Below are positions 27,301 to 35,358 of a DNA stretch of 39,051 nt, piece by piece. A program made the translations under genes and the position numbers. Positions within the stretch are counted from its first letter, which is position 1; each line of letters starts with the position of its first letter. A model generated the notes under the pieces. That model saw only the letters and a program-made list of their open reading frames with translations. It was not told the origin of the DNA and did no database searches. Source of the DNA: Beroe ovata (Eukaryota; Ctenophora; Nuda; Beroida; Beroidae); the NCBI GenBank assembly GCA_946803715.1, contig CAMPET010000059.1, positions 83,011 to 122,061 of the forward strand, written 5' to 3'.

Positions 27301-28186
27301 TAGCGATAATCTCCATTGCATATTCATGTAATCACGTACCAGTAAAGGTACGGTTTGTAGTTTGGTAGCAGGAACCGTGGATCTAAACTAATCCACATGT
27401 TAATTGTGAATCCGGGATTTGACGGCCATCGGGCAAGGGGAGGGATGGTGATTGCCTGAAAGTGGGAGTCGATTCAAACCAACTCCAACTGCTCCTTTTC
27501 GAAACACCGAGGGGAAAAAGAATTAAGTTTGTGGACAGTGGAGAAATTACTTACAGATCCCGAATCACCGATGAAGTTGAACATGATCTCTGGAACAGTT
27601 CGTCGAGGCAGCATCCTCATTGCAGTGAGGATTTTAGTAGAGTGCGTGGGCTGCAACGAAAATCGGGTCGTTTAATTTTCGTATAATCGTGCATTTATGA
27701 ATATCATAGAATTTTCGCCGATAAAATCGTGTGTTGTCATCATCTTACCCAAGAATTTTTGGAAGCAGTGAGCGATTTGAGGAGGATTTTCAGCTCATCC
27801 GTAGCGAGATCATAAGAAGTTATAGTACCGACAAACTCTGCAATCCGACTTGCGATTGCATCATCATTTTCCGTCTGACATTCTGAAGATAGAGAGAGTT
27901 CTTGAATTTGTCAACTGTATGTACTATGTAACGTTTTCTATATTGGGTACTCCGACTTCCATAGAATTGAGAATTTTACCACTTGCTGTACACACACANN
28001 NNNNNNNNNNNNNNNNNNNNNNNNNNNNNNNNNNNNNNNNNNNNNNNNNNNNNNNNNNNNNNNNNNNNNNNNNNNNNNNNNNNNNNNNNNNNNNNNNNNN
28101 NNNNNNNNNNNNNNNNNNNNNNNNNNNNNNNNNNNNNNNNNNNNNNNNNNNNNNNNNNNNNNNNNNNNNNNNNNNNNNNNNNNNNN

Positions 28187-28220
<34 letters not shown>

Positions 28221-28737
28221 AACTGTTTGGAAATGCAGACACATATAAAGTGTTAATGGATACTGAATACCAGAATCAATATATACTTGACTTCCAAGTC
28301 ACACATACTCTAGAAATAGATATCACAGACTCTACTATGAGACCAGTTAACAATTTACGGCGTAGTTCTTGCAAGATTCAATGCATCATGAAATCAATGA
28401 TTTCAGAAATCATGTATAGTACCTGATATAAGCTGTAGACAGTGCGGCACCAAAGCGAGTGTGCAACACATTTGCACATTCCGCAGTGATCTGTTCACGA
28501 TAGATATGAGCCGTTGCCATACTTCCATCTGATATTTGAGTTATGTATGGAGTGGCTTTGAGTTAAGATTAAACAAGTGGCAAAACCTCGAATAGAGAAG
28601 AAGCGGATGAAAAAATTATAAGGGGAAAGTGTGAAAGTAGGCACCTGAAGGGCGTGATTGAGGTAAGGAAGAAGCTCGAGAAGAATCCAAATAGCTGCTG
28701 GATCCCTGATGTAATCAGACGTCTCTGAACCCATCAA
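13433..28737 (-). CDS. NBEA: Neurobeachin/LRBA-type BEACH protein, 33 exons, 5' end missing
   Basis: Large cytoplasmic scaffold of the NBEA/LRBA family (known roles: vesicle trafficking and binding of PKA regulatory subunits). I joined 33 exons on the minus strand, total 7,785 nt, frame open throughout and exactly divisible by three, ending at TAA 13433-13435. Domain order: armadillo-like and LamG/ConA-like (28737-25119), DUF4704 region (25031-20914), acidic linker (20404-19163), DUF1088 (18745-18309), PH-BEACH and BEACH (18145-15565), WD40 (15398-13433). BEACH motifs such as MFLNTIAGRSYNDL and LQGGKFDH are closer to NBEA/LRBA than to NBEAL1/2. The first exon seen corresponds to the region just after the NBEA N-terminus; roughly 30 conserved residues plus the start codon are not found. 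The exon at 24776 and the one after it have uncertain acceptors. Confidence 0.9.
15411..15522. repeat. Degenerate tandem GTGGTGTCAA repeat in NBEA-like intron 27
   Basis: GGTGT(C/T)A-type units recur six or more times within 112 bp, separated by AGGAGAA- or GAAAAAA-like spacers. It nearly fills the 166-bp intron between exons 27 and 28. The same octamer is scattered through other introns and even exons of this gene. Confidence 0.7.
15565..18145 (-). CDS. NBEA: NBEA-like exon 27: end of DUF1088, PH-BEACH and complete BEACH domain
   Basis: A single 2,581-bp exon (acceptor TTTCTCCAG at 18146-18147, donor GAATG|GTGAG). It runs from the end of DUF1088 (VFSSVLNFN, LRLVTCYTTINCLKKRQRQ), through a conserved helical block (ILGSHGRELF, VELAMQLCSQEW), to the PH-BEACH domain at about 16830-16500 (VDVSAVFTRRYLHRYRALE, LPRVGVGLQYGLP). 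The BEACH domain follows at about 16450-15600 (REISNFDYLMFLNTIAGRSY, YRDLSKPIG, FHYGTHYST, VEPFTTHFLRLQGGKFDH, DVKELIPELFYL, EALESEYVSCNLHKWIDLIF, EEQIRSFGQTPPQLL). The PH and BEACH domains form one rigid unit in this family. All expected core motifs are present, so the domain is probably functional. Confidence 0.95.
18309..19002 (-). CDS. NBEA: NBEA-like exons 24-26: DUF1088 region
   Basis: Exons 19002-18908, 18745-18645 and 18460-18309. The second gives PPFKWTLPHQRLLSDLLVAL, the hallmark start of DUF1088 in NBEA/LRBA. The third contains NGVYMTNVAHIISLTADNL and VVECGGVGKLVNEI. Donors and acceptors are consensus and phases agree (TGG AG|G TTC and AGT G|GA CAA). Confidence 0.85.
19163..20404 (-). 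CDS. NBEA: NBEA-like exons 21-23: acidic low-complexity linker
   Basis: Exons 20404-20318, 20232-19345 and 19245-19163. The 888-bp middle exon encodes about 296 residues made mostly of Glu, Asp, Ser and Thr, with almost no aromatic residues. It sits between the DUF4704 and DUF1088 regions, where NBEA/LRBA proteins carry a poorly conserved linker, so low similarity is expected. Splice phases (AGA G|GA CAC upstream, CCA G|AA CCA downstream) keep the frame. The opposite strand and the other frames also stay open because of the biased composition; those ORFs are not genes. No PKA-anchoring helix could be recognised by eye. Confidence 0.8.
20666..20766. repeat. Three-copy tandem repeat, about 37 bp unit, NBEA-like intron 20
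   Basis: Units begin GGTGAGCGTGGGCTCAAAAC and continue CAGAGGGAGAGAG. Two are full and the third is cut. It lies in the intron between the exons at 21011-20914 and 20404-20318. Confidence 0.8.
20914..25031 (-). CDS. NBEA: NBEA-like exons 11-20: DUF4704-type helical region
   Basis: Exons in transcript order: about 25031-24776, 24650-24443, 24223-24088, 23883-23746, 22526-22454, 22338-22250, 22112-21894, 21737-21578, 21329-21225, 21011-20914. Family motifs in order: LLWLFVDLIK, HVQVKLYSVISTEF, LSKEDINSIRAFLLLSAKQ, HMVDMLQLLLALTAEHSP, FDELGGVKVLLLLLK, TVRIFALKTLGSYL, SRENRRTLLSQNGWQRWLIG, HHALQWEQDGWLVWVETLSI. The acceptors of the first two exons are chosen by phase and could be off by tens of bases: the first has an alternative at about 25062, the second at 24630. 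The secreted-protein ORF lies in the intron 23745-22527. Part of the exon at 21737-21578 encodes TDTTDTT from GGTGTCA repeats. Confidence 0.8.
21411..21475 (-). repeat. Third copy of the 6.6-7.4 kb interspersed repeat
   Basis: Read on the minus strand, the core AATTCGATTGGGAATCGATT and the following CAGTGTCCAAAATAC match the copies at about 6728 and 7278 with few mismatches, and similarity continues weakly on both sides. It lies in the NBEA-like intron 21330-21577. Confidence 0.65.
23051..23548 (+). CDS. Small secreted six-cysteine protein, nested antisense in an NBEA-like intron
   Basis: An intronless ORF of 165 residues; I recognise no family. It starts with a hydrophobic signal peptide (residues 1-24, GFPPLLLTSSILISTLIPAA). 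The mature part has a Pro/Asp/Glu spacer (about 59-74, DPEPEPLPDPDGE) and six cysteines at 31, 98, 111, 138, 150 and 151, ending with a CC pair and a basic tail. An even cysteine number after a signal peptide fits a disulphide-bonded secreted factor. It lies wholly inside the intron between the exons at 23883-23746 and 22526-22454 of the minus-strand gene. TATAAAT lies only about 15 bases before the ATG, and AATAAA at 23529-23534 overlaps the coding end, so signals are unclear. It could be a hormone, protease inhibitor or matrix peptide, or an unexpressed ORF. Confidence 0.55.
   Translation: MVLGFPPLLLTSSILISTLIPAAHTEYTLQCLNNANKNAGMVLNYKLERIAEVYASRNPSPDPEPEPLPDPDGESNDERIWPDNIYDANTPGFRDVRCSRSYRKIEEKHLCNDLMGGQEGQDLVTSVRHGMYVVKFGCAVGQIEDEVRACCALRTTRKKNKSSWY
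25119..28737 (-). CDS. NBEA: NBEA-like exons 1-10: armadillo-like and LamG/ConA-like region
   Basis: Exons in transcript order: 28737-28645, 28528-28423, 27882-27749, 27650-27555, 27455-27340, 27059-26915, 26417-26301, 25948-25816, 25710-25559, 25281-25119. The N block (EVWQRLISIVNRSLRN) is followed by the NBEA-type LamG/ConA-like domain: ARWPSNPGFTINMWISLD, KPYLYWFKTGRGLGYAA, WYMISVVYVYHR, CYINGRLA, FCGQISSISLFGD, VVYGGKLANSLIFSYNPKA, LHSLGGIQMLLPLFEQL. The intron between exons 2 and 3 contains the N gap, but the phases across it match (TCA G / AA TGT), so probably no exon is lost there. A 54-bp minisatellite overlaps the acceptor of the exon at 27059. Confidence 0.85.
26101..26164. repeat. 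Strong imperfect hairpin in NBEA-like intron 7
   Basis: Arms 26101-26130 and 26135-26164 pair at 27 of 30 positions (one G-U if transcribed from +) around a four-base loop CACC. It lies in the intron 25949-26300. It may be a small foldback element or a structured RNA; the loop is too tight for a typical microRNA precursor as drawn. Confidence 0.6.
26364..26450. repeat. 87-bp duplication, copy 1 (exon 7 start, acceptor and intron)
   Basis: It covers the first 54 coding bases of the exon 26417-26301, its acceptor and 33 bases of upstream intron. The copy at 26744-26830 differs at one base as far as I can see (CGTACACC versus CGTATACC). Confidence 0.85.
26744..26830. repeat. 87-bp duplication, copy 2, starting next to an ambiguous base
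   Basis: It begins immediately after the n at 26743 and repeats 26364-26450. The n at the junction suggests two haplotypes or contig ends joined without overlap removal, rather than a true duplicated half-exon. I exclude it from the coding sequence because the fragment has no donor. Confidence 0.8.
27051..27245. repeat. 54-bp minisatellite overlapping an NBEA-like splice acceptor
   Basis: About 3.6 units with period 54 (last step 55), each containing TTGAACCTGAGTAACAG. On the minus strand every unit repeats CTGTTACTCAG|GTTCAAG (third copy GATCAAG), which is the acceptor of the exon 27059-26915. The four AG positions are near 27060, 27114, 27168 and 27223. Only the innermost leads straight into the conserved frame. 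Confidence 0.85.
27991..28220. repeat. (CA)n microsatellite with an assembly gap
   Basis: CA repeats flank 188 N (27999-28186), so the gap is an unresolved microsatellite in an NBEA-like intron (27883-28422). Its true length is unknown. Confidence 0.95.
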
Positions 28738-29522
28738 CTGAGAAGAATTTGGATGAGACTGTGAAATCTTGACAATTCTGTCTAGCTGGAGTTATCCGAC
28801 TGCTATTCAATTCCGAATTCGCGCGTTATATCTTCACGTGATACTGCTGCGCGCGCGCCCTATCACTGAAATGTTGCCGCGGCGTACGTGGAAATCTGTG
28901 TAATACGTGGACATAATTGAGTTAAATGTCCATTCTGGTAAAGGAATGGTATTTTGGTGGCAAATTCCATCGACTCCATATCCCTGACTTTTAATCTTTT
29001 CCTGAATTGAGAAGTCCTTCCAACACTGAGATGTGTCTGCATAACTTCGACGCTTCTTGGGTGTTGACTATTGATTCATGGGTGTCAATAGGGCTCAGCA
29101 CCACGTATTTCTTGACCACAATTTTGTGGCGAGATCGCAAAGCCTTGACACCACTTTCGAAGATAGTCTAGCAAGACTGAAATGACGTTACCCTATTATA
29201 TAAATCCCCGTGTCCTAAATATCATAGTATTATCGTTCTGTATTTTACTTACTCTTCAAGCACCTCGATCGATTATCCCTGGAAAGGGCACAAATCCTAA
29301 TCCGTAAGGTGGAGCTACCATAAGATGCACATTTTGAGCGAGATTGCTCAGGGTGCTCCATTGTCACCTAAGATTACTGCAGAATATAGTCCATAAAACA
29401 TGTTTAGGTCTTACAATAAAAGCGTAGATTGCTAGCTGCCAACTACAGAGACCTCATTTCCACTCATATGACAAACAAACGAATAAAAAGACGAATAAAC
29501 AAACAAACAAAGACTCCACAAT

Positions 29523-29544
<22 letters not shown>
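28738..29544. other. Region between first visible NBEA-like exon and the receptor palindrome
   Basis: I looked for the missing NBEA N-terminal block on the minus strand and did not find it. An open stretch at about 29275-29365 (-) has a plausible frame but no resemblance to NBEA. Two GGTGTCA motifs occur at about 29081 and 29146, and a (CA)n microsatellite begins at 29525. Confidence 0.4.
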
Positions 29545-29564
<20 letters not shown>

Positions 29565-32500
29565 GCACACAGACACACAGACACACACACAGACGTCAGA
29601 CACTCTACACACAGACAAACAACATGCACCCGACAGAAATACATACCAGTACAACTTCACCTCAACACATCCCACTTCTACTCAGTTTGGCAGTTCTTAA
29701 TTAACTTTCTCAAATTATTCGTACCAGAGTTAATCGGGTTGGCGGTATACATTCCAAAATATACAGGGTTGTTCATTTAGCGTAGAAGTCTTTTCTCTAA
29801 CGAAAAGCTGATAAGTGTCGAGTCCATAGACTCATCGCTCACCAACTGCAAAATAATAACAATCTGGTTATTGTCTTGCTATAGTTAATGATAATTGTCC
29901 AGCATAATGCTCAGAGGCAACATTGAACCTGCTCAGGCATCATATTTTCCTCTCGTGATTCTCTAGATCTTGCATGGCAAACTCTCCACCCTGGTTATCC
30001 ACCTCGTCAACTACTGTCCTCCTCATGCATTTCTCCCAAATCATGGTTACAACACTATACATATCATCCTCTAATATCAGAATGGGGTTGATGATGCAGT
30101 TGCAAGGTAGGATGATGATACTGAAGACAGAGTACCACCCAGTTGCGTCTAACATCTCCGAGAAGTGGGCTAGGGAGATGGTCAGGAAGGGAACCCAGGA
30201 AAGAACATCTGTACTGATCATGATGGCCACCTTCCGCTGAATGGTCTTGTTCCGCTTTACCAGTGCTTTGTTTGTAGCTCCTGCCATTGCTGAGCTGTTA
30301 TAAGTTAGTATATTTACGAATAAGTAGCACACTGCTATCGTAAGGACGCAAACCAAGTTTATCAGTAGAACTCCAGCAGTGAAGAGTTTAGCTCGATCTT
30401 CCTTTCTGATAAAATAGTTGAAGAGACAGAAACCGTTTCTGCCATAGAAGCTCATATTTTTTCCTTGAACTTTGCCATTAAGAAACATGTCAGCAACCAG
30501 CAGTTTGATGGTCTTCCAGTTGTCGCCCATTTTGAGAAATCGTCCATAGTAGGACTCAATAATCTTTATGTGTTTAGGTCTATCCACACTCCCCACAAAC
30601 AAATTGTTTTCATATGCCAGACTTTCGACAAAGTATTCATCTAGCAAGGGAAATAGAGGAACAGTAGCTAAGAAGATTGCCACGGCGAAAATACCAACTA
30701 TTTCCAGTGCTAAGCAAACAGTAGCTTTCGTTGACAATTCCTCTTTAGGCCGTAGCATTGACCGTGTCTTGACAGCACGCTTGATACTCAGTGACGTCAT
30801 GGACAATAGTGATATCAATGACCCGGTCGTTGACATGACACCCAGATTGTTGCACGTGCTACTCGTTGTCCACTTGAATTGGGTGAAGCACGTGCTCTTG
30901 TTTATAAACTGATCTGCTACAGCTACAAGAAGCAGGAACATTCCTTGCAGAAAATCACCAATTGAAATCACCGTAACTAAGCAATTGTTGGTTTTAGCAA
31001 CGCTGGTTTTATGCTTTTTTGAGTTTGCCATATTTCTAACGATGATGAACCCATTGAGAACTACAGAAACCCCGCCAGTAATCCAAGCAGCCATGCAGAA
31101 CGTAAAATGACTGAATATCTTCACTTGGTTGTTGCAATATGCGTTACACTCATCACTGAAATCCAAACAATCGAAATTCCCATTACACATCCTGGATAAG
31201 GGAATGAACTCGCCTGAGTTACACCTGAAATTGTTGCTGCATCGCTCTTCATCCGATGCATCACCACAATCATCAGCAAGATCACAAACCTTGTGGAGGG
31301 GGATGCAATTCTCATTCTTACAACTGAAGACATTCTGGTGGAATGTACCATCACCGTTCCTCAGTATAGCCGTGAGGTACCCATTTCCGTTGATAGTAAT
31401 AACAATCTGTTCAGGAGGGTAGTTTTTACACGAAGTATGAGGTATGAATTCGTCAAGGAGGCACTTCGACGAAAACTTGCACTGATTTGTACAGAGCATG
31501 TAGATGTACAACTCACCAAATATCTCCCGACAGTCCAAACTTGCCGCATAATGAGGATTTGAAATGATCTTTCTCATGCCTCCCTTGCCAATGCCAATAA
31601 TCTCTATCGACTTTTCAAATTGGAAAACCTCACACTGTCCTATCAACTGTTGCAAATTTTCCAGACCGGAAAGGCAGATGAACAAGCTGACGTGCCGTAG
31701 GTTATTCGACCGAGTAGCTGACACAAACTCCTGATTTTCTACTTGATGACTTTCTCTCGACACCAGGCACATCAATGAATCACAATTGGATGAGTCGATG
31801 CAAACATCATCGATATATAACTGCCTATCTGCGCCTTTAGGACAACGCAAGAAGACATAATCTGTGCTACACAACTTGTTATTCCCCTTCATAACATACA
31901 AGTTCTTGATCCCAGTACCACATTTTCTCTCCCAAATATCAATGTTTTCATCAAATCCATTCAAACAGTCCTGTGTCCCGTCGAGAACCCAAGCTTTGGG
32001 TAGAGCAAGTGACTCGTTCCGTTCTGACAGTCGTCGGACACAGGAAAAGTCGGGAACAACATCCAAACAGATCTGACTACTCTCATCGTACCGGAGTGGA
32101 CACCCCCTGGACCCATCGCACATGCGGTGCTTGTGAACTGTGCAACCGTATCCCAGATTAACACAATCATTGTCAATGTTATCGTCACACAGACTGAGAT
32201 TCTTGCAGATTACGTAGTCTGAGAGAGTTGTTGTGTAGCCCCCAACCTCGCAAACCAGTGGACTGATCTTGCTGTACGCACCGTGGGTGCAATTCATTTG
32301 ATCGTGGAAGTCATCACATATTTTATGGAGGTACACATGGTTCAGGACAGCACATTTATTCCACTTGTTAAGAAATCGTGACCTCAGAGTGTAGCTGTAC
32401 CGCTTACAAACTTCCCCCGTATCACACTCTTGCTCATCCTGACCATTTACACAATTCTTGAAACCATCACAAATGTTCCACGCAGGAATGTACATGGGCT

Positions 32501-33752
32501 TTACCCCCCAACCCCTAACATAGGACAGACAATTCAAACCAACCGAGATGTTGAAACAGTTGGCTTCATCGAAACAATTAATGCTGCAATCGCACATTCC
32601 ATCACAAACGTTATACAGGCCGACAGTAGTAGAATATTTGTCGCGAGGTGCGCACTGGAAGTGCCCTCCAATCATGTGATTGCATTGACGTTCATCAACT
32701 GCTATTCCACCGATCTCATTGATACAGAAACTGATATTATCACAACGATACATACTAAAGAAACTGCTCACTATAAGGTTTCTTATAATGAATTTGTTGT
32801 AATTCGGAAATTCGGACATAGGCTGGCAGACTATATCTCCACAAACCCCAATCCCTCCCACACTGTGGCTGTACAGTGTGGGACTACACACGAAATGACC
32901 ACACGACTGGTAGAATGAAGGGTCATCCTCACACAAATGGGTAAACTGTTGCTCCTTGCACTGCTCTGTCAAAACTCGATAGTAGGATTCCGAGAATGGA
33001 CACTTGAAGTACGGTTTGTTGTCGATCAAGCACGTTTCCTTGAGGAAGCCACGGAGAACGGTATACTTGCAGTCTGAGACAGTTACATCATCAAATGTTG
33101 CCGGACCACTGGTCAAATATCCAATAAACCGTCCAAATGTTTCGTATCTTTGGGTGCGTGCCAGCAATAAGAAAACAGCAAGGAGGAGTAGATGTCCACT
33201 AGATGTCATGTGAACAATGCTCTGATCTCTGTGCTACTCATGATATTCAAGGATATATTACGAAGGGTGCAGTTATGACAATTTGATAATAAATGAACAA
33301 GTTTATGGGCAGAAACATGGAACAGAAGATAAAGGGGCAGGGAGAGATGAGAGATGGCCAAGTGCTCAAGTGCTTATAACACCATCCTGATCGACAATTT
33401 CTGTGGATTTAGATGTAAATTTATTGGTTTTATAGCCATCCGTGAACTGCATTATGCATCATTGTAAACGCTACATAGGAGATAATCGTTTGCATTTCAA
33501 AGTTAGAAGAATTATTCAAAAGTTTGACAATGGACAGAGATAGATGGGAGAGAATAAAATGTTTCGATCTCGCTGATGACGATTTTAATCTCTCACGAAT
33601 GAATAAGTCAAAATATGATAATACTAAGAAATTTCGTGAATAAAATGGAGCAATATGCGTATAAAAACCTTAAAAGGACAATTGAACCTGCATAATGCAT
33701 ATTTTTGAATGATTCAACAGGGTTCGAAACTATTTTTTTACTCAACACTTAA
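29545..33752 (+). repeat. Left arm of a large inverted duplication
   Basis: It is complementary to about 34905-39051. Matching starts in the (CA)n tract with GACGTCAGACACTCTAC next to it, continues through the 3' flank, the whole receptor gene and about 540 bp of 5' flank, and fades after AAACTATTTTTTTACT near 33750. Downstream of the N-terminal indels, left and right coordinates add up to 68580 in the coding part. The flanks carry several indels; the coding core does not. Confidence 0.95.
29940..33209 (-). CDS. LDLa-repeat seven-transmembrane receptor, copy A
   Basis: An intronless gene of 1,089 residues, likely a plasma-membrane G-protein-coupled receptor. It has a signal peptide (residues 1-20, LLLLAVFLLLART) and a very long Cys-rich ectodomain (to about 695). 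This carries degenerate LDLa-like units (NVCDGMCDC, NICDGFKNC, RMCDGSRGC) and two good LDLa modules just before the membrane (CIPLHKVCDLADDCGDASDE and RMCNGNFDCLDFSDEC). Seven hydrophobic segments follow (about 700-1047). Architecture resembles GRL101/LGR-relaxin-type receptors, but I see no leucine-rich repeats. The disulphide pair after TM2/in loop 2 is present (STCNNLG, NGFCLFN); the DRY position reads IKR and the NPxxY position reads NPILI. Loop 2 is about 85 residues. Ligand unknown. Divergently paired with copy B at 35359. Confidence 0.85.
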   Translation of the reverse strand: MTSSGHLLLLAVFLLLARTQRYETFGRFIGYLTSGPATFDDVTVSDCKYTVLRGFLKETCLIDNKPYFKCPFSESYYRVLTEQCKEQQFTHLCEDDPSFYQSCGHFVCSPTLYSHSVGGIGVCGDIVCQPMSEFPNYNKFIIRNLIVSSFFSMYRCDNISFCINEIGGIAVDERQCNHMIGGHFQCAPRDKYSTTVGLYNVCDGMCDCSINCFDEANCFNISVGLNCLSYVRGWGVKPMYIPAWNICDGFKNCVNGQDEQECDTGEVCKRYSYTLRSRFLNKWNKCAVLNHVYLHKICDDFHDQMNCTHGAYSKISPLVCEVGGYTTTLSDYVICKNLSLCDDNIDNDCVNLGYGCTVHKHRMCDGSRGCPLRYDESSQICLDVVPDFSCVRRLSERNESLALPKAWVLDGTQDCLNGFDENIDIWERKCGTGIKNLYVMKGNNKLCSTDYVFLRCPKGADRQLYIDDVCIDSSNCDSLMCLVSRESHQVENQEFVSATRSNNLRHVSLFICLSGLENLQQLIGQCEVFQFEKSIEIIGIGKGGMRKIISNPHYAASLDCREIFGELYIYMLCTNQCKFSSKCLLDEFIPHTSCKNYPPEQIVITINGNGYLTAILRNGDGTFHQNVFSCKNENCIPLHKVCDLADDCGDASDEERCSNNFRCNSGEFIPLSRMCNGNFDCLDFSDECNAYCNNQVKIFSHFTFCMAAWITGGVSVVLNGFIIVRNMANSKKHKTSVAKTNNCLVTVISIGDFLQGMFLLLVAVADQFINKSTCFTQFKWTTSSTCNNLGVMSTTGSLISLLSMTSLSIKRAVKTRSMLRPKEELSTKATVCLALEIVGIFAVAIFLATVPLFPLLDEYFVESLAYENNLFVGSVDRPKHIKIIESYYGRFLKMGDNWKTIKLLVADMFLNGKVQGKNMSFYGRNGFCLFNYFIRKEDRAKLFTAGVLLINLVCVLTIAVCYLFVNILTYNSSAMAGATNKALVKRNKTIQRKVAIMISTDVLSWVPFLTISLAHFSEMLDATGWYSVFSIIILPCNCIINPILILEDDMYSVVTMIWEKCMRRTVVDEVDNQGGEFAMQDLENHERKI

Positions 33753-34904
33753 TGATTCAATTCTGATGTTGAGAGATAGTACAATAAACATTGCATTGTG
33801 CTTTAGATCTACAATCGTCAAACTACTCCAAACACCGGAGTTCAAAAACCTCAGAGAGTCAGTATCGGTTGTTTGAGGATAAACACAGATTGTACTGAGG
33901 GATGAGAGGGATTAATCGGCTACCGAAATGGAAAAACAAAAAAGAAATCAAACGAGCCACAGAAGAATATTTTATTTCAGAAAGTCCTTTACACGATATA
34001 TTTCACACGTTAATTAAAATTATGTGTCTCTGTAAACACGTGTGTGTGTATGTATGTGTGAGTGTGTGTGTCTGCATGTGTGTGAAACTGTGAGAGTGTA
34101 TTTGTCGAGCAAGCATAGAGCACTACCTACATTACACAATACACATGCTTGTTACCAGAAAGAAAGCTTATGTCACGTGACCCCATCAGAAGGTATACAT
34201 GCATGCTACCTTCTGATTCCAATATTTAGCTACACTGATTCTTTGTGTACACCGTTCATCCTGTTTCCTTGTGTATAAATCTTGAATACATTGTTTGTAC
34301 ATTGGCTGAGGGAAATGGGAATCTTGCCATGAGATTTGATTCCTTCAGCGATGAGAATTGACTAGGAATGAATGATAGGTTATATGCTTGTTCAAAGCAA
34401 TTTTATGGCATTATTAGTGAAATGTTTCATTTTCTGACATATGCATCACCGGAAATTCTCCAACCTAAAGTTTGATGAAATGTCATACATTTTTGGCGCA
34501 GCGCGCAACGTGCACTCTGAAAACGTGTGTGTAAAAAACTTGCCACTTTTTGTATCGCCCACTTATTCTCTACTTTTCTGAAATCTCCTCAGTCATTTTA
34601 AGTTCAATTTGCATGATATTTTCACTTAGTTTTAGTTTTAATTCATCTTTACATGTCAGGTAAAACGCCGATATTTGATCAAGGTCTTAGATTTTCAGCA
34701 ATTTCTTGTTGAGTGAAGAATACTTACGCGAGTAAGTACCTACCTTACTCCACGCTTCAAAGGAACATAACTCAAGAATATGTGTGAACTGGGAAAATGT
34801 GCCCTCTGGCTACTGTTAAAGCGGCGCAATTGGATTTTGATTAAAAAAACTGCGCTAAAGTACTAGCAAACGTGCCCGCGCGTACAGGGGGTCATCTAGT
34901 ATTT
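33753..34904. other. Spacer between the palindrome arms and between the divergent receptor genes
   Basis: It holds no coding sequence I can support. There is a GT-rich tract at 34040-34085 and an 11-bp perfect inverted repeat ATCAGAAGGTA (34185-34195 with 34207-34217). Being the unique centre of the inverted duplication and upstream of both receptor genes, it may contain shared regulatory sequence; that is inference only. Confidence 0.5.
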
Positions 34905-35358
34905 AGTAAAAAGATTGTTTCGAAACCCTTTTGAATCATTCAAAGATATGCTGGTTCAATTGTCTTTTTAAGCTTTTGATACGCATATTGCTCCATTTTT
35001 TATTCATGACATTTCTTAGTGTTATTATAGTTTGACTTTATCATTCGTGATAGATAAAAATCTTCACCAGAGAGATCAAACTTTTGACTAATTGTTCTAA
35101 TTTTGAAATGCAAACGATTATCTCTTATGTAGCGTTTACTATGATGCATAATGCAGTTCACAGATTGCTATAAAACCAATAATTTTACATCTAGATCCAC
35201 AGAAATTGTCGATCAGGATGGTGTTTTAAGCTCTTCAGCACTTGGCCATTCCTCATCTCTCCCTGCCCCTTTATCTTCTTGTTCATTTATTATCAAATTG
35301 TCATAACTGCACCCTTTGTAATATATCCTTGAATTTCAGAGATCAGAGCATTGTTCAC

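Noticed and set aside
27850-28426. Several long open frames on both strands
   Set aside because: They run through 188 N and (CA)n; the X residues come from the gap, so they are artefacts.
29275-29365. Possible extra 5' exon of the neurobeachin-like gene
   Set aside because: A frame is open and a phase-compatible join can be imagined, but it bears no resemblance to the conserved N-terminal block of the family.
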